From the NCBI GenBank assembly GCA_009724975.1, contig SRXB01000023.1, positions 1-13,496 on the forward strand: a DNA stretch of 13,496 nt, given 5' to 3'. Of this stretch, positions 1 through 6,744 are shown piece by piece (position 1 is the stretch's first letter; each line of letters opens with the position of its first letter). Below the pieces are notes generated by a model that was not told where the DNA came from, did no database searches, and saw only the letters and a list, made by a program, of their open reading frames with translations. Both the position numbers and the translations under genes were made by a program. The stretch is from a bacterium. GTDB lineage: Bacteria; Desulfobacterota; Deferrisomatia; Deferrisomatales; BM512.

Positions 1-456
1 GTGATCGAGAAGATCGCCAACAAGACCAACCTGCTGTCGCTCAATGCCGCGATCGAGGCGGCGCGCGCCGGCGAGCACGGCAAGGGCTTCGCGGTGGTCG
101 CGGAGGAAGTCGGCAAGCTGGCGGCGTCGGCGGCCGAGTCGACGCAGGAAATCACCGCGCTGGTCAGGCAGGCGGTCGAGGATGCCGAGCGGGCGACGGA
201 AACCGTTGCCACGGTCAACCGGGGAATGCAGGGAATTGCCCAGGGCACGCGCCAGACCGAGGCCGAGCTGCAGCGCATTTCGGCCGCGATGGAACAGCAG
301 AGTTCGGCGATTGGCGAGATCAACGCCAATGTCGGTTCGCTCAACCGGATCGCTACCGCGAATGCCTCGGCGGCGGAAGAAATCACCTCGACCGTGATCG
401 AACTGGCCAGGCTGGCCGACGGTACGCGGCGCGAGATTGAAAAATTCAAGATGTAG
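1..456 (+). CDS. Methyl-accepting chemotaxis protein, C-terminal signalling part (5' end outside window)
   Basis: This is the cytoplasmic signalling end of a chemoreceptor, the part that contacts CheA and CheW and carries adaptation sites. The frame is open from base 1 and ends at TAG 454-456, so the gene begins upstream; the GTG at base 1 is probably an internal valine. The highly conserved hairpin tip is clear: residues 5-22 read IANKTNLLSLNAAIEAAR, followed by AGEHGKGFAVVAEEVGKLA. The rest is a heptad-rich helical arm (residues about 50-145) with the Ala/Glu/Gln-rich pattern of the C-terminal methylation helix. No sensor domain or membrane segment is in view. The next recognisable gene is a CheR methyltransferase, the enzyme that methylates such receptors, so the two probably belonged to one chemotaxis cluster. 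The family call is secure; the ligand cannot be told. Confidence 0.95.
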   Translation: MIEKIANKTNLLSLNAAIEAARAGEHGKGFAVVAEEVGKLAASAAESTQEITALVRQAVEDAERATETVATVNRGMQGIAQGTRQTEAELQRISAAMEQQSSAIGEINANVGSLNRIATANASAAEEITSTVIELARLADGTRREIEKFKM

Positions 457-879
457 CCAGCCGTCTCCGTCTTCTGCTTCTCGGTTCGTGTGGCAAGAGA
501 CCGGGGTGGAGAAAGGCGGGGCGAATGAGGGCGAGGTGCTTATGTATGTGACCCAAACCGTGTTGTGGGATGAAAACAAGCTGGTTGCGGCCTGTGTTTG
601 GGCCTTGTCCAGTGTGCGGGCACTTTATGCGGGATCGCTCGATGACGTGCCTTTTGCGATGCGTTCAGTACGAGATGATGAGGAAGATATGGTTTGTCGA
701 TTAAAGACCGGGGCCACGGGCGAAATGCGCATGCCGGTTGCGAATGGCGCGCGGTGCCAGGGGGCCGAGGCCGAGCTTGCCGAGTATCGGGGGCGGACGG
801 CATGAGCCTTGGTGCTGGCGGGTGTTCCTGGCCATTTTCGGTGTTTTCACCGGTGGACCGTGGTACGACGGAGGGTTGG
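457..879. other. Region between chemoreceptor and CheR with no clear gene
   Basis: This stretch of about 420 bases holds no gene I can identify with confidence. It contains the doubtful 87-codon frame (542-805) and an upstream extension of the CheR frame that looks non-coding in character. I see no convincing terminator hairpin after the chemoreceptor stop, no tRNA and no repeat. GGAGGG at 870-875 looks like the ribosome site for a CheR start at GTG 880. Confidence 0.4.
542..805 (+). CDS. Possible small hypothetical protein (87 aa)
   Basis: This open frame lies between the chemoreceptor and CheR. It starts at ATG 542 with GAGGT at 533-537 as a weak ribosome site, and it ends in TGA 803-805. 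That stop overlaps an ATG at 802 that is in frame with CheR, an arrangement seen in translationally coupled genes. I recognise no family, signal peptide or motif; the protein is mixed hydrophobic and charged, with three scattered cysteines. The frame could be chance, because the region is GC-rich and CheR has a better-supported start at 880. Real gene or not is close to even, leaning towards not. Confidence 0.25.
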   Translation: MYVTQTVLWDENKLVAACVWALSSVRALYAGSLDDVPFAMRSVRDDEEDMVCRLKTGATGEMRMPVANGARCQGAEAELAEYRGRTA

Positions 880-1323
880 GTGCGGCGCTTGATGGAAGGT
901 GTGGAAAAGCGTTTCGGTATCCAGCCAACGACGTCCACCGAGCGCAAATTGCGCGACATCCTGGCGGCCATTCCCGCGGTCGAGCTTTCGGGATGGGTCA
1001 GCGAGCTTGAACGTCTGGGCGGCGAGCATTCCGACTGGCAGGCCTTGGTTGAAGGCCTGACCGTGCATGAAACCTACTTCTACCGGGATAAGCCGCTCCT
1101 GTCGATGATCGCCGGCGATATTCTGCCGGCCTTGATCGAGAAAAAAATGGCGTCCGGCGACAAGCGCTTGCGCATGTGGTCGGCCGCCTGCTCAACCGGC
1201 GAAGAGGCGTACAACCTGGTGATGCTGGCCTTCCAGGTACTGACGGGGCTGGGCGAGGCGATCGAGCGGGCCGACGGTACGGTGCTGCTGGGCAGCGGTT
1301 GGAGCATCGAGGTGCTGGGGACC
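880..1323 (+). pseudogene. cheR: CheR-type chemotaxis protein methyltransferase, N-terminal half only
   Basis: CheR transfers methyl groups from S-adenosylmethionine to glutamates on chemoreceptors. The visible part covers the N-terminal helical domain and the first half of the SAM-binding domain. Diagnostic pieces are VHETYFYRD, the helix-to-fold linker typical of CheR, and the SAM-binding motif WSAACSTGEEAYN (about 1177-1215). The sequence then reaches GWSIEVLGT, where CheR normally continues with Asp-Ile and the rest of the Rossmann fold. Here it continues as a thioredoxin-like protein, so about half of a usual 270-residue CheR is absent. I chose GTG 880 because GGAGGG lies five bases upstream; ATG 802 and ATG 892 are in-frame alternatives. 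There is no stop at the break: the frame runs on to 2610. Truncation by mis-joined assembly is more likely than a natural fusion. Confidence 0.8.
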
Positions 1324-1476
1324 GGCTGCCCCAGGTGCAAGAAGGTGTTCGAGACGGTCGAGGCCGCCCTCCGCGACCTCGGGATGGGGGGCGAGGTGGA
1401 GCTGGTCAAGGTGCAGGACATGGCGGAGATCGTCCGGCGCGGTGTCCTGATGACCCCGGCGGTGGCGGTGGACGGC
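1306..1476 (+). pseudogene. Small thioredoxin-like (redox-active disulfide) protein, fragment
   Basis: About 57 codons match the small thioredoxin-fold proteins often called redox-active disulfide protein 2. The start of the family pattern, IEVLGTGCPRCKK, is present with the CxxC pair encoded at 1327-1329 and 1336-1338. It is followed by a helix, a VEKV-like strand (VELVKVQDM) and the cis-proline loop LMTPAVAVDG. Such proteins normally have another 15-20 residues after the VDG turn; here the sequence changes into an FAD-oxidase strand instead. The protein's own start is also missing, because the upstream side is CheR. The segment is clearly more GC-rich than what follows and probably comes from a third source. 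No ribosome site or separate start is visible. Confidence 0.75.
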
Positions 1477-2610
1477 GGAGTGATTCTCTCCCTCGAAAAA
1501 CTGGACAAAATCATCGAAATAGATCCGAAGAACCTCGCCGTCACCTGCGAACCGGGAGTTATAACCGCCGAATTGCAGAAAAAGGTCGAGGAACTGGGCC
1601 TTTTTTACCCGCCGGACCCCGCCAGCTCCGATTCCTGCACCATAGGCGGCAACGTAGCCGTGGGCGCGGGAGGGGCGAGGGCCGTAAAATATGGCACTAC
1701 AAGGGACTATGTGCTGGGAATGCGGGTTGTCTTGTCCGACGGCGAGGTAATCTCGCTTGGTGGCAAAAACGTCAAAGACGCCACCGGCTACCACCTTTTG
1801 GAGCTGATGGTCGGCAGCGAAGGGACCCTCGGCGTCATAACCTCAGTCACCTTGCGCCTGCTGGCCAAGCCAGCCATGCGCGCGACCCTTCTCATACCCT
1901 TTCCGGACCTTGAGCAGGCCGCCAAAGCGGTTTCAGCGGCCATGATAGAGCGCATAACCCCAGCAGTGGCGGAGTTCATGGACGACTTGTCCATAAAAGC
2001 GGCGGAAAAATATCTTGGAAGGCCCCTACCCCACTCCGCCGAGGCGGGCGCTTTCGTCCTCTTCTCCCTCGAAGGAGAAAGCATCGAGGAACTTGAAAAC
2101 GCCATGATCCGCCTTGACGAGCTCTCCCGAGGCCTTGGCGCGCCCGAGGTTTTGGCGGCTTTTGACGAGGGGCAGCAGGACAGGCTTTGGGAATCGCGCC
2201 GGATTCTCGGCAAGGCGATGAAAGCCGAGGGCGGCGAGGTCGGCAAGGCTGACGTTGTCGTACCGAAGGGGGAGATTCCTTTGCTCGTCAGGAAAATAAA
2301 AGATATATCGGCTGAATTTTCCATTGATATCGCCTGCTTCGGCCACGCGGGGGACGGCAACGTGCACGTAAACGTCCTGCGCAGGGGACTTGGGCAGAAG
2401 GAATGGGAAAAGACCATCGAAGCTGTTATGGCCAAAATAATGGAAGCGGTTGCGGACCTCGGAGGGCGTCCTTCGGGAGAACACGGAATAGGTTGCCTGA
2501 AAACCAGGGAAATGGCCACCTTCGTCGGCGAACGGGCGGTGGAGCTGATGCGAGGGGTAAAGAAAGTCTTCGACCCCAAGGGAATCTTAAACCCGGGCAA
2601 GGTGATATGA
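1477..2610 (+). CDS. GlcD-type FAD-linked oxidase, lacking the N-terminus
   Basis: This is a flavoprotein of the glycolate/D-lactate dehydrogenase family, which oxidises 2-hydroxy acids. The FAD-binding PCMH domain is seen from GGVILSLEKLDKIIEID onward, with EPGV, PDPASSDSCTIGGNVA, the GTTRDYVLG strand, KDATGYHL and GSEGTLGVIT. The C-terminal FAD-oxidase domain has FGHAGDGNVHVN, SGEHGIG and the closing FDPKGILNPGK. The part in view is about 377 residues. A full protein is about 460, so roughly 80-90 N-terminal residues, including the first part of the FAD fold, are missing at the join near 1471-1482. Its stop overlaps the next gene's start (ATGA), implying one transcript with the response regulator. 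Substrate specificity cannot be read; an iron-sulfur partner subunit is not in the window. As assembled the product would probably not fold; in the true genome it is probably intact. Confidence 0.88.
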   Translation, partial: GVILSLEKLDKIIEIDPKNLAVTCEPGVITAELQKKVEELGLFYPPDPASSDSCTIGGNVAVGAGGARAVKYGTTRDYVLGMRVVLSDGEVISLGGKNVKDATGYHLLELMVGSEGTLGVITSVTLRLLAKPAMRATLLIPFPDLEQAAKAVSAAMIERITPAVAEFMDDLSIKAAEKYLGRPLPHSAEAGAFVLFSLEGESIEELENAMIRLDELSRGLGAPEVLAAFDEGQQDRLWESRRILGKAMKAEGGEVGKADVVVPKGEIPLLVRKIKDISAEFSIDIACFGHAGDGNVHVNVLRRGLGQKEWEKTIEAVMAKIMEAVADLGGRPSGEHGIGCLKTREMATFVGERAVELMRGVKKVFDPKGILNPGKVI

Positions 2611-3995
2611 CAGCGGAAAGCCTGACGGCCGGCCACGTTTTGGTGGTTGACGACGAACCCGGGATGCGCCGGATGATCTCCCGCGCCCTTGAGCGCGACG
2701 GATACCGGGTAAAGACAGCCTCCGGCGTGGAGGAGGGGCTGGCGCTCTTTCGCGACGGCAATTTCGACCTCGTTATAAGCGACATCGTTATGGAGCCGCA
2801 AAGCGGCCTCGTCCTTCTGGACGAGATACGCCAGAAAGCCCCTCAGCTGCCGGTAATCATGATAACCGCCTACGGCACCGTCGAAAACGCGGTGGAGGCG
2901 ATGAAGCGCGGGGCTTTCGACTACGTGACGAAGCCCTTTTCCGTGGAAGAGCTCTCAATAGTCGCCCAAAAGGCCCTCGAAAGGGTCCGGCTTCTGAATG
3001 AGAGGGCCTACCTTCGCGAGGAGATGAGCCGTCACTACGACTTCGAGGGGATAGTCGGCAACTCGCCCGCCATGTCAAAGGTCTTCGCGGTCGCGGAATC
3101 GGTCTCCAAGACCAGCGCCAACGTCCTCGTCTCCGGCGAATCGGGAACCGGCAAGGAACTTCTGGCCCGCTCCATACACTTCAACGGCCCCCGCAAAAAC
3201 GGCCCCTTCGTGGTTCTCAACTGCGGCGCGCTTCCGGAAGGAGTTCTTGAGTCGGAGCTTTTCGGCCACGAGCGCGGAGCCTTCACGGGAGCGGTGCGCC
3301 AGCGCAAAGGGCGGTTCGAGCTTGCCCACGAGGGAACGCTATTCATCGACGAGGTCGGAGAGCTATCGCTTTCAAGCCAGGTCAGGCTCCTTCGGGTCCT
3401 TCAGGAGAAGGAGTTCGAGAGGGTGGGCGGAGACGAGACGATAAGGGTCGATGTGCGCATCATCGCCGCAACCAATAAAGACCTCCGGCAGGAGGTTCAA
3501 AAGGGCAGGTTCCGCGAAGACCTCTTTTACCGTCTCCACGTGGTCGATATCCCCATGCCGCCCCTTCGGGAGCGCAAGGAAGATATCGAGCCGCTCGCCA
3601 GCTTCTTCCTCAGGCGCTACGTCAGGGAGACGGGCAAGCAGGTCGCCTCCATCTCCCCCATGGCGATGGAGGTCCTGCGCCGCTATGCGTGGCCGGGAAA
3701 CGTGAGGGAACTTGAAAACGCCATCGAGCGCGCCGTGGTCCTGTGCAGGGGCGAAACCATAGCCCATGGCGACCTGCCGATGGGGATGGGTGGCGAGGCC
3801 CGCTCCTCACTTGAAATACCCGAAGACGAAATGAATCTCACGCAGATGCTGGACGACCTGGAGCGTCAAATAATCGTCCGCACCCTTGAAAAAGTATCGG
3901 GGTCCCAGACCAAGGCCGCGAAAATACTGGGCATAGCCAGAACGACACTCCGCTACAAGATGGAAAAACACGGGCTGGTCGGGGTGGACGATTGA
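2607..3995 (+). CDS. Sigma-54-dependent response regulator (NtrC family)
   Basis: This is a complete 462-residue two-component transcription activator. Residues 1-125 are a receiver domain with acidic pocket D15/D16, phospho-acceptor D59, T87 and K109. Residues about 148-385 are the AAA+ ATPase that opens sigma-54 promoters: Walker A GESGTGKE (177-184), the sigma-54 contact loop GAFTGA (224-229) and Walker B LFIDE with D248/E249. Residues about 415-462 are a Fis-type helix-turn-helix (KAAKILGIARTTLRYKM). All hallmark residues are intact. The start ATG overlaps the oxidase stop. No partner histidine kinase is in the window. Eighty bases downstream lies a sigma-54 promoter in front of the 11-gene operon, and a second lies before the 19-residue peptide. 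This protein is the obvious candidate activator for both, but that link is inferred. Confidence 0.97.
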   Translation: MTAESLTAGHVLVVDDEPGMRRMISRALERDGYRVKTASGVEEGLALFRDGNFDLVISDIVMEPQSGLVLLDEIRQKAPQLPVIMITAYGTVENAVEAMKRGAFDYVTKPFSVEELSIVAQKALERVRLLNERAYLREEMSRHYDFEGIVGNSPAMSKVFAVAESVSKTSANVLVSGESGTGKELLARSIHFNGPRKNGPFVVLNCGALPEGVLESELFGHERGAFTGAVRQRKGRFELAHEGTLFIDEVGELSLSSQVRLLRVLQEKEFERVGGDETIRVDVRIIAATNKDLRQEVQKGRFREDLFYRLHVVDIPMPPLRERKEDIEPLASFFLRRYVRETGKQVASISPMAMEVLRRYAWPGNVRELENAIERAVVLCRGETIAHGDLPMGMGGEARSSLEIPEDEMNLTQMLDDLERQIIVRTLEKVSGSQTKAAKILGIARTTLRYKMEKHGLVGVDD

Positions 3996-4047
3996 CGGAT
4001 TCCTGTCATTTAATCGCCCCCTCGCCGGCTTTTTCGACCCCCGAAGG

Positions 4048-4063
4048 TGGGCCGTTTCTTGCA
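4048..4063 (+). promoter_or_regulatory. Sigma-54 (-24/-12) promoter of the 11-gene operon
   Basis: The bases TGGGCCGTTTCTTGCA match the sigma-54 consensus TGGCACGNNNNTTGCA at nearly every defined position, with the required GG (4049-4050) and GC (4061-4062) exactly spaced. Transcription would begin near 4074, only about two bases before the ATG at 4076. The sigma-54 activator gene ends 52 bases upstream. An imperfect inverted repeat, TGAC at 3993-3996 and GTCA at 4005-4008, is nearby but weak. Confidence rests on the consensus match and position; no experiment is implied. Confidence 0.8.
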
Positions 4064-4075
4064 TAAAGTTTTGCC

Positions 4076-5056
4076 ATGTTTCGCTTTTTAACGGCATTTT
4101 TACTAATCGCGTCGCTTACGGGCTGCGGAGTCGAGAGCGAGAGGGTCTACTCCCTCCGCCTCGCCAAGGAACCCTCCTCCTCGGACTGGGACCGCGCCGT
4201 AGGCTACAAGCTCAGGGCCGATGGCGGCGTAACCAGCCAGCCGGGCGACTCGGCGGTGGACGAAGACAGCGTGCACACCGCCACGGCCTCCTGCCACCAC
4301 GGCGCGGGCTCCCCTCCGGTGAACGTGGAGATAAAATCTTTCTACACCGACGAAAAAATCTTCCTGCGCTTCGAGTGGATGGACCCCACCCGCGACGAGG
4401 GGCCGCTCTGGCGCTGGGGAGCGGGCGGCTGGACCGCCGCCGGAGCAAGGGAGGACGGCCTCGGCGTCCTTTGGGCTCAAAACCCGGAGGGCTTTGAATG
4501 CGCCCACCTTTGCCACCTGGTGGACTGGCGCATGGCCGGAGCAAAAAAGAGCTCCGCCGATTACGCCATGGCCGCGCAAAAAGGAGAAGCCGCCGATTTC
4601 TGGATCTGGAGGGCGGGAAAAGCCAGGGTCGGGGGGATGGCCGAGGACGCCAACCTCACCGACGAGGGAAAGGTCTCTGACGACAATTCGAAAAAAGAGC
4701 TCTTCCAGCCGAATTCGGCCAGGGCCTCCAAAAAAATCGAGGGGGCCTTCCAGTCTGGCGATCAGCCGCTTTCGGCTCCCAAACCAGAGCCTGGCGCGGT
4801 GGCGATGGGCTATCTTCTGGATGAAAGCGACCCCGCGCGGATGGAGGTCGCGGCGCTTGGCTCTTACGAAGAGGGCCGGTGGAGCCTCACCGTTTCGCGT
4901 ACACTCAAGGGGGGAGCAGGCGACCTCTCCTTCGAGGCGGGCAAAAGCTATAAATTCGGCCTCGCCATCCTCGACGGGGTGGCGCTGGACCACAACGCCG
5001 CGAGAAAGCCAATAACCGTAACTCTTGTGGACAAGGCGTCAACGGAGTCGAAGTAG
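4076..5056 (+). CDS. EB_dh-type heme-binding lipoprotein (ethylbenzene dehydrogenase gamma-like domain)
   Basis: This is the first gene of the operon: a 326-residue exported lipoprotein with signal sequence residues 1-16 and a lipobox ending at C17 (SLTGC). The remainder resembles the heme-binding domain of the gamma subunit of ethylbenzene dehydrogenase and related cytochromes. Features are a beta-sandwich strand pattern (FYTDEKIFLRFEWMDPTRDE, residues 89-108), a Cys/His cluster CAHLCH (C142, C146, H147) followed by M152, and the ADFWIWRAGKA stretch that in the family precedes a ligand-bearing loop. A second cluster, CHHG (73-76), is present. No standard CxxCH heme-attachment motif is seen, so whether heme is covalently bound is uncertain. 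The lipid anchor places it in the periplasm. No ribosome site is visible before ATG 4076, and an in-frame TAA at 4064-4066 excludes an earlier start. Confidence 0.75.
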   Translation: MFRFLTAFLLIASLTGCGVESERVYSLRLAKEPSSSDWDRAVGYKLRADGGVTSQPGDSAVDEDSVHTATASCHHGAGSPPVNVEIKSFYTDEKIFLRFEWMDPTRDEGPLWRWGAGGWTAAGAREDGLGVLWAQNPEGFECAHLCHLVDWRMAGAKKSSADYAMAAQKGEAADFWIWRAGKARVGGMAEDANLTDEGKVSDDNSKKELFQPNSARASKKIEGAFQSGDQPLSAPKPEPGAVAMGYLLDESDPARMEVAALGSYEEGRWSLTVSRTLKGGAGDLSFEAGKSYKFGLAILDGVALDHNAARKPITVTLVDKASTESK

Positions 5057-5806
5057 ATGATGCGAAAAATATTCATTGCGGCGGCCCTGGCCGCGACCGC
5101 CCTCTGGGGTTGCCAGGGGAACACTCCCGGGCAAAGCGCCGGAAGCGTCGCCGAATCGAAGGTGACAGTATCGGCCTTCAAGCCCGCCGACAACGGCACG
5201 ATATACGTCTATCGCGCCGGAGAGGATTTCCGTGGGCCTCCGATGACTAAAATCGGCCCGCTCGGCCCCGAGGCCAAGGCATCCCTTGACCTTCCCGCGG
5301 GCAGCTACACCCTTGTCCTGCGGCTGCGCGACGAGGCCGAAACCTCAGGCCCGGTCCTTGAGGGCGACATCAAGACCGACCCCGTTACGATAAAGGTCGA
5401 GGACGGCAAACCCGTTGACGTAAACCTCTTCGGCTTCGTCAAGAAGGGCAACCAGAAGGAATCCTTCGGCCAGAAGGTAGAGTACAAGGCCCGCATAGCG
5501 GGGCGTGTCACCGACGCCGACGGCAAGCCCGTCGAAGGCATAAGGGTCCACGCCTACGACCACGTCCAGATGAGCGAGCGCCCCAAATTCGTCTCGGCAA
5601 AGACCGGCCCCGACGGCAGGTACGAGCTCAACCTCCCCGAGGGAGGGACCTACTACCTTTGCGCCCGCGACAAATACGGCGGTCCGCCGAAAGTGGGCGA
5701 CCTCTTCGGCAGGTTTGACAAGGGAACGGTAGAACCCTCCGGCGTTACCCTCTCCGACGGCGAAAACAGGTCAGACATCGACATCGCCGTTCACACCGTG
5801 TGGTAG
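5057..5806 (+). CDS. Lipoprotein with carboxypeptidase-regulatory-like (beta-sandwich) domain
   Basis: The product is a 249-residue lipoprotein with lipobox ALWGC and C19 as anchor. An N-terminal Ig-like region (about residues 35-120) contains the strand pattern of pre-albumin-type sandwiches. A second unit (about residues 140-245) reads IAGRVTDADGKPVEGIRVHAYD and then TGPDGRYELNLPEGGTYYLCARD, which is the classic carboxypeptidase regulatory-like signature. Such domains usually mediate binding or scaffolding outside the membrane and are not catalytic. The ATG follows the previous stop with no gap, so translation is probably coupled. I infer an accessory or structural role beside the heme lipoprotein; no specific ligand can be named. 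Confidence 0.72.
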   Translation: MMRKIFIAAALAATALWGCQGNTPGQSAGSVAESKVTVSAFKPADNGTIYVYRAGEDFRGPPMTKIGPLGPEAKASLDLPAGSYTLVLRLRDEAETSGPVLEGDIKTDPVTIKVEDGKPVDVNLFGFVKKGNQKESFGQKVEYKARIAGRVTDADGKPVEGIRVHAYDHVQMSERPKFVSAKTGPDGRYELNLPEGGTYYLCARDKYGGPPKVGDLFGRFDKGTVEPSGVTLSDGENRSDIDIAVHTVW

Positions 5807-5810
5807 AGCC

Positions 5811-6734
5811 ATGCGCAAAATCGCCCGCGCCATCCTCCCTGTCGCCCTCGTCGCCCTTTTGGCCGGGTGCTCCAGGGTCGCGCCGCCCCTCTCAATAGCC
5901 GAACTCGAAGCCAAGGCGGCGGCGGGGGACACCTCGGCCTACAAGGGCTTTGTCGAATACCTGGGGTCATCCCGCACCGGCGAGGAACAGCGCCGGGCAT
6001 ACATCGCGCTCGTGGCGGCGGGGCAAAAAGCCGCCGCCGAAGTGAGGCAGGCGCTGGAATCGTCCGATCCGGCGGTGAGAGAACACGCCTTCGCCCTCGC
6101 CGGAAACCTTAAACTTGAGGGGACCTTCGACCTTGCGGCCAAAACCATCGCCGACACCTCCCTGAAACGCAGGCACTCCGCCGCATGGGCTCTGGGCGAA
6201 CTGGGCGACGAGCGGGCTATTCCCATCCTTGCCACCGCGATGGGCTCCGACCCCGACGAATTAACCAGGCGAGAGGCCGCGCGGGCGATAAACCGCTTCG
6301 AGATGAGGGCGACCCCCGCCCTTTTGGAACAATTGCCGAAGGCCAAAACCGAATACAGGGGAACAATCCTCCGCGTCCTTGGCGAACTTCGCGACCCCGC
6401 CGGAAAAGCCGCCATAATCGGGGGACTTAAAGACCCCGCGACTCGCGAAGACGCCGTGTGGGCTCTGGGGTCGATGGGCAAGGCCGGTGACTTCTTCGAC
6501 CCGACCCCCTACCTCTCCGATCCCGACTGGAACGTCCGCGTAATGGCGGCGAGGGCGGTTGGCCTGATCGGAATAAAGGGGGCGAAGCCCACTCTCGACA
6601 AGATGAGGATGAACGACCCCGTAAAAGCCGTCCGCGAATGGGCGGCAAGGGGACTTGCCCTTATAGACGGCACTCCTTCGCACTACAGAACCACCTCGGG
6701 AGAGCTTGAATCTCCCGACAACCTGTACCATTGA
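5811..6734 (+). CDS. HEAT-repeat lipoprotein
   Basis: This 307-residue protein has a lipoprotein signal (LLAGC, C20) followed by a string of about six helical repeats of 30-35 residues. The repeats show the PBS-lyase/HEAT pattern: SSDPAVREHAFALAG, DTSLKRRHSAAWALGELGD, DPATREDAVWALGSMG, DPDWNVRVMAARAVGLIG and DPVKAVREWAARGLALI. HEAT solenoids are binding scaffolds; in the periplasm they often hold together redox or assembly proteins. It lies four bases after the previous gene and ten bases before the polyferredoxin gene, firmly inside the operon. No catalytic residues are evident. Confidence 0.82.
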   Translation: MRKIARAILPVALVALLAGCSRVAPPLSIAELEAKAAAGDTSAYKGFVEYLGSSRTGEEQRRAYIALVAAGQKAAAEVRQALESSDPAVREHAFALAGNLKLEGTFDLAAKTIADTSLKRRHSAAWALGELGDERAIPILATAMGSDPDELTRREAARAINRFEMRATPALLEQLPKAKTEYRGTILRVLGELRDPAGKAAIIGGLKDPATREDAVWALGSMGKAGDFFDPTPYLSDPDWNVRVMAARAVGLIGIKGAKPTLDKMRMNDPVKAVREWAARGLALIDGTPSHYRTTSGELESPDNLYH

Positions 6735-6744
6735 GGGTTGGGGA

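Noticed and set aside
880..2610. A genuine three-domain CheR-thioredoxin-GlcD fusion enzyme
   Set aside because: Each domain is cut at a point that removes essential fold elements, the codon style changes between parts, and the joins fall on short shared words. A working fusion would keep whole domains.
1788..2801. Long minus-strand frame opposite the oxidase
   Set aside because: It is a shadow of the well-supported plus-strand oxidase and regulator; its translation is serine/arginine/proline-rich with no recognisable domain.
3993..4008. TGAC...GTCA as the activator binding site
   Set aside because: The arms are short and imperfect, it overlaps a stop codon, and no matching copy was found upstream of the second sigma-54 promoter.
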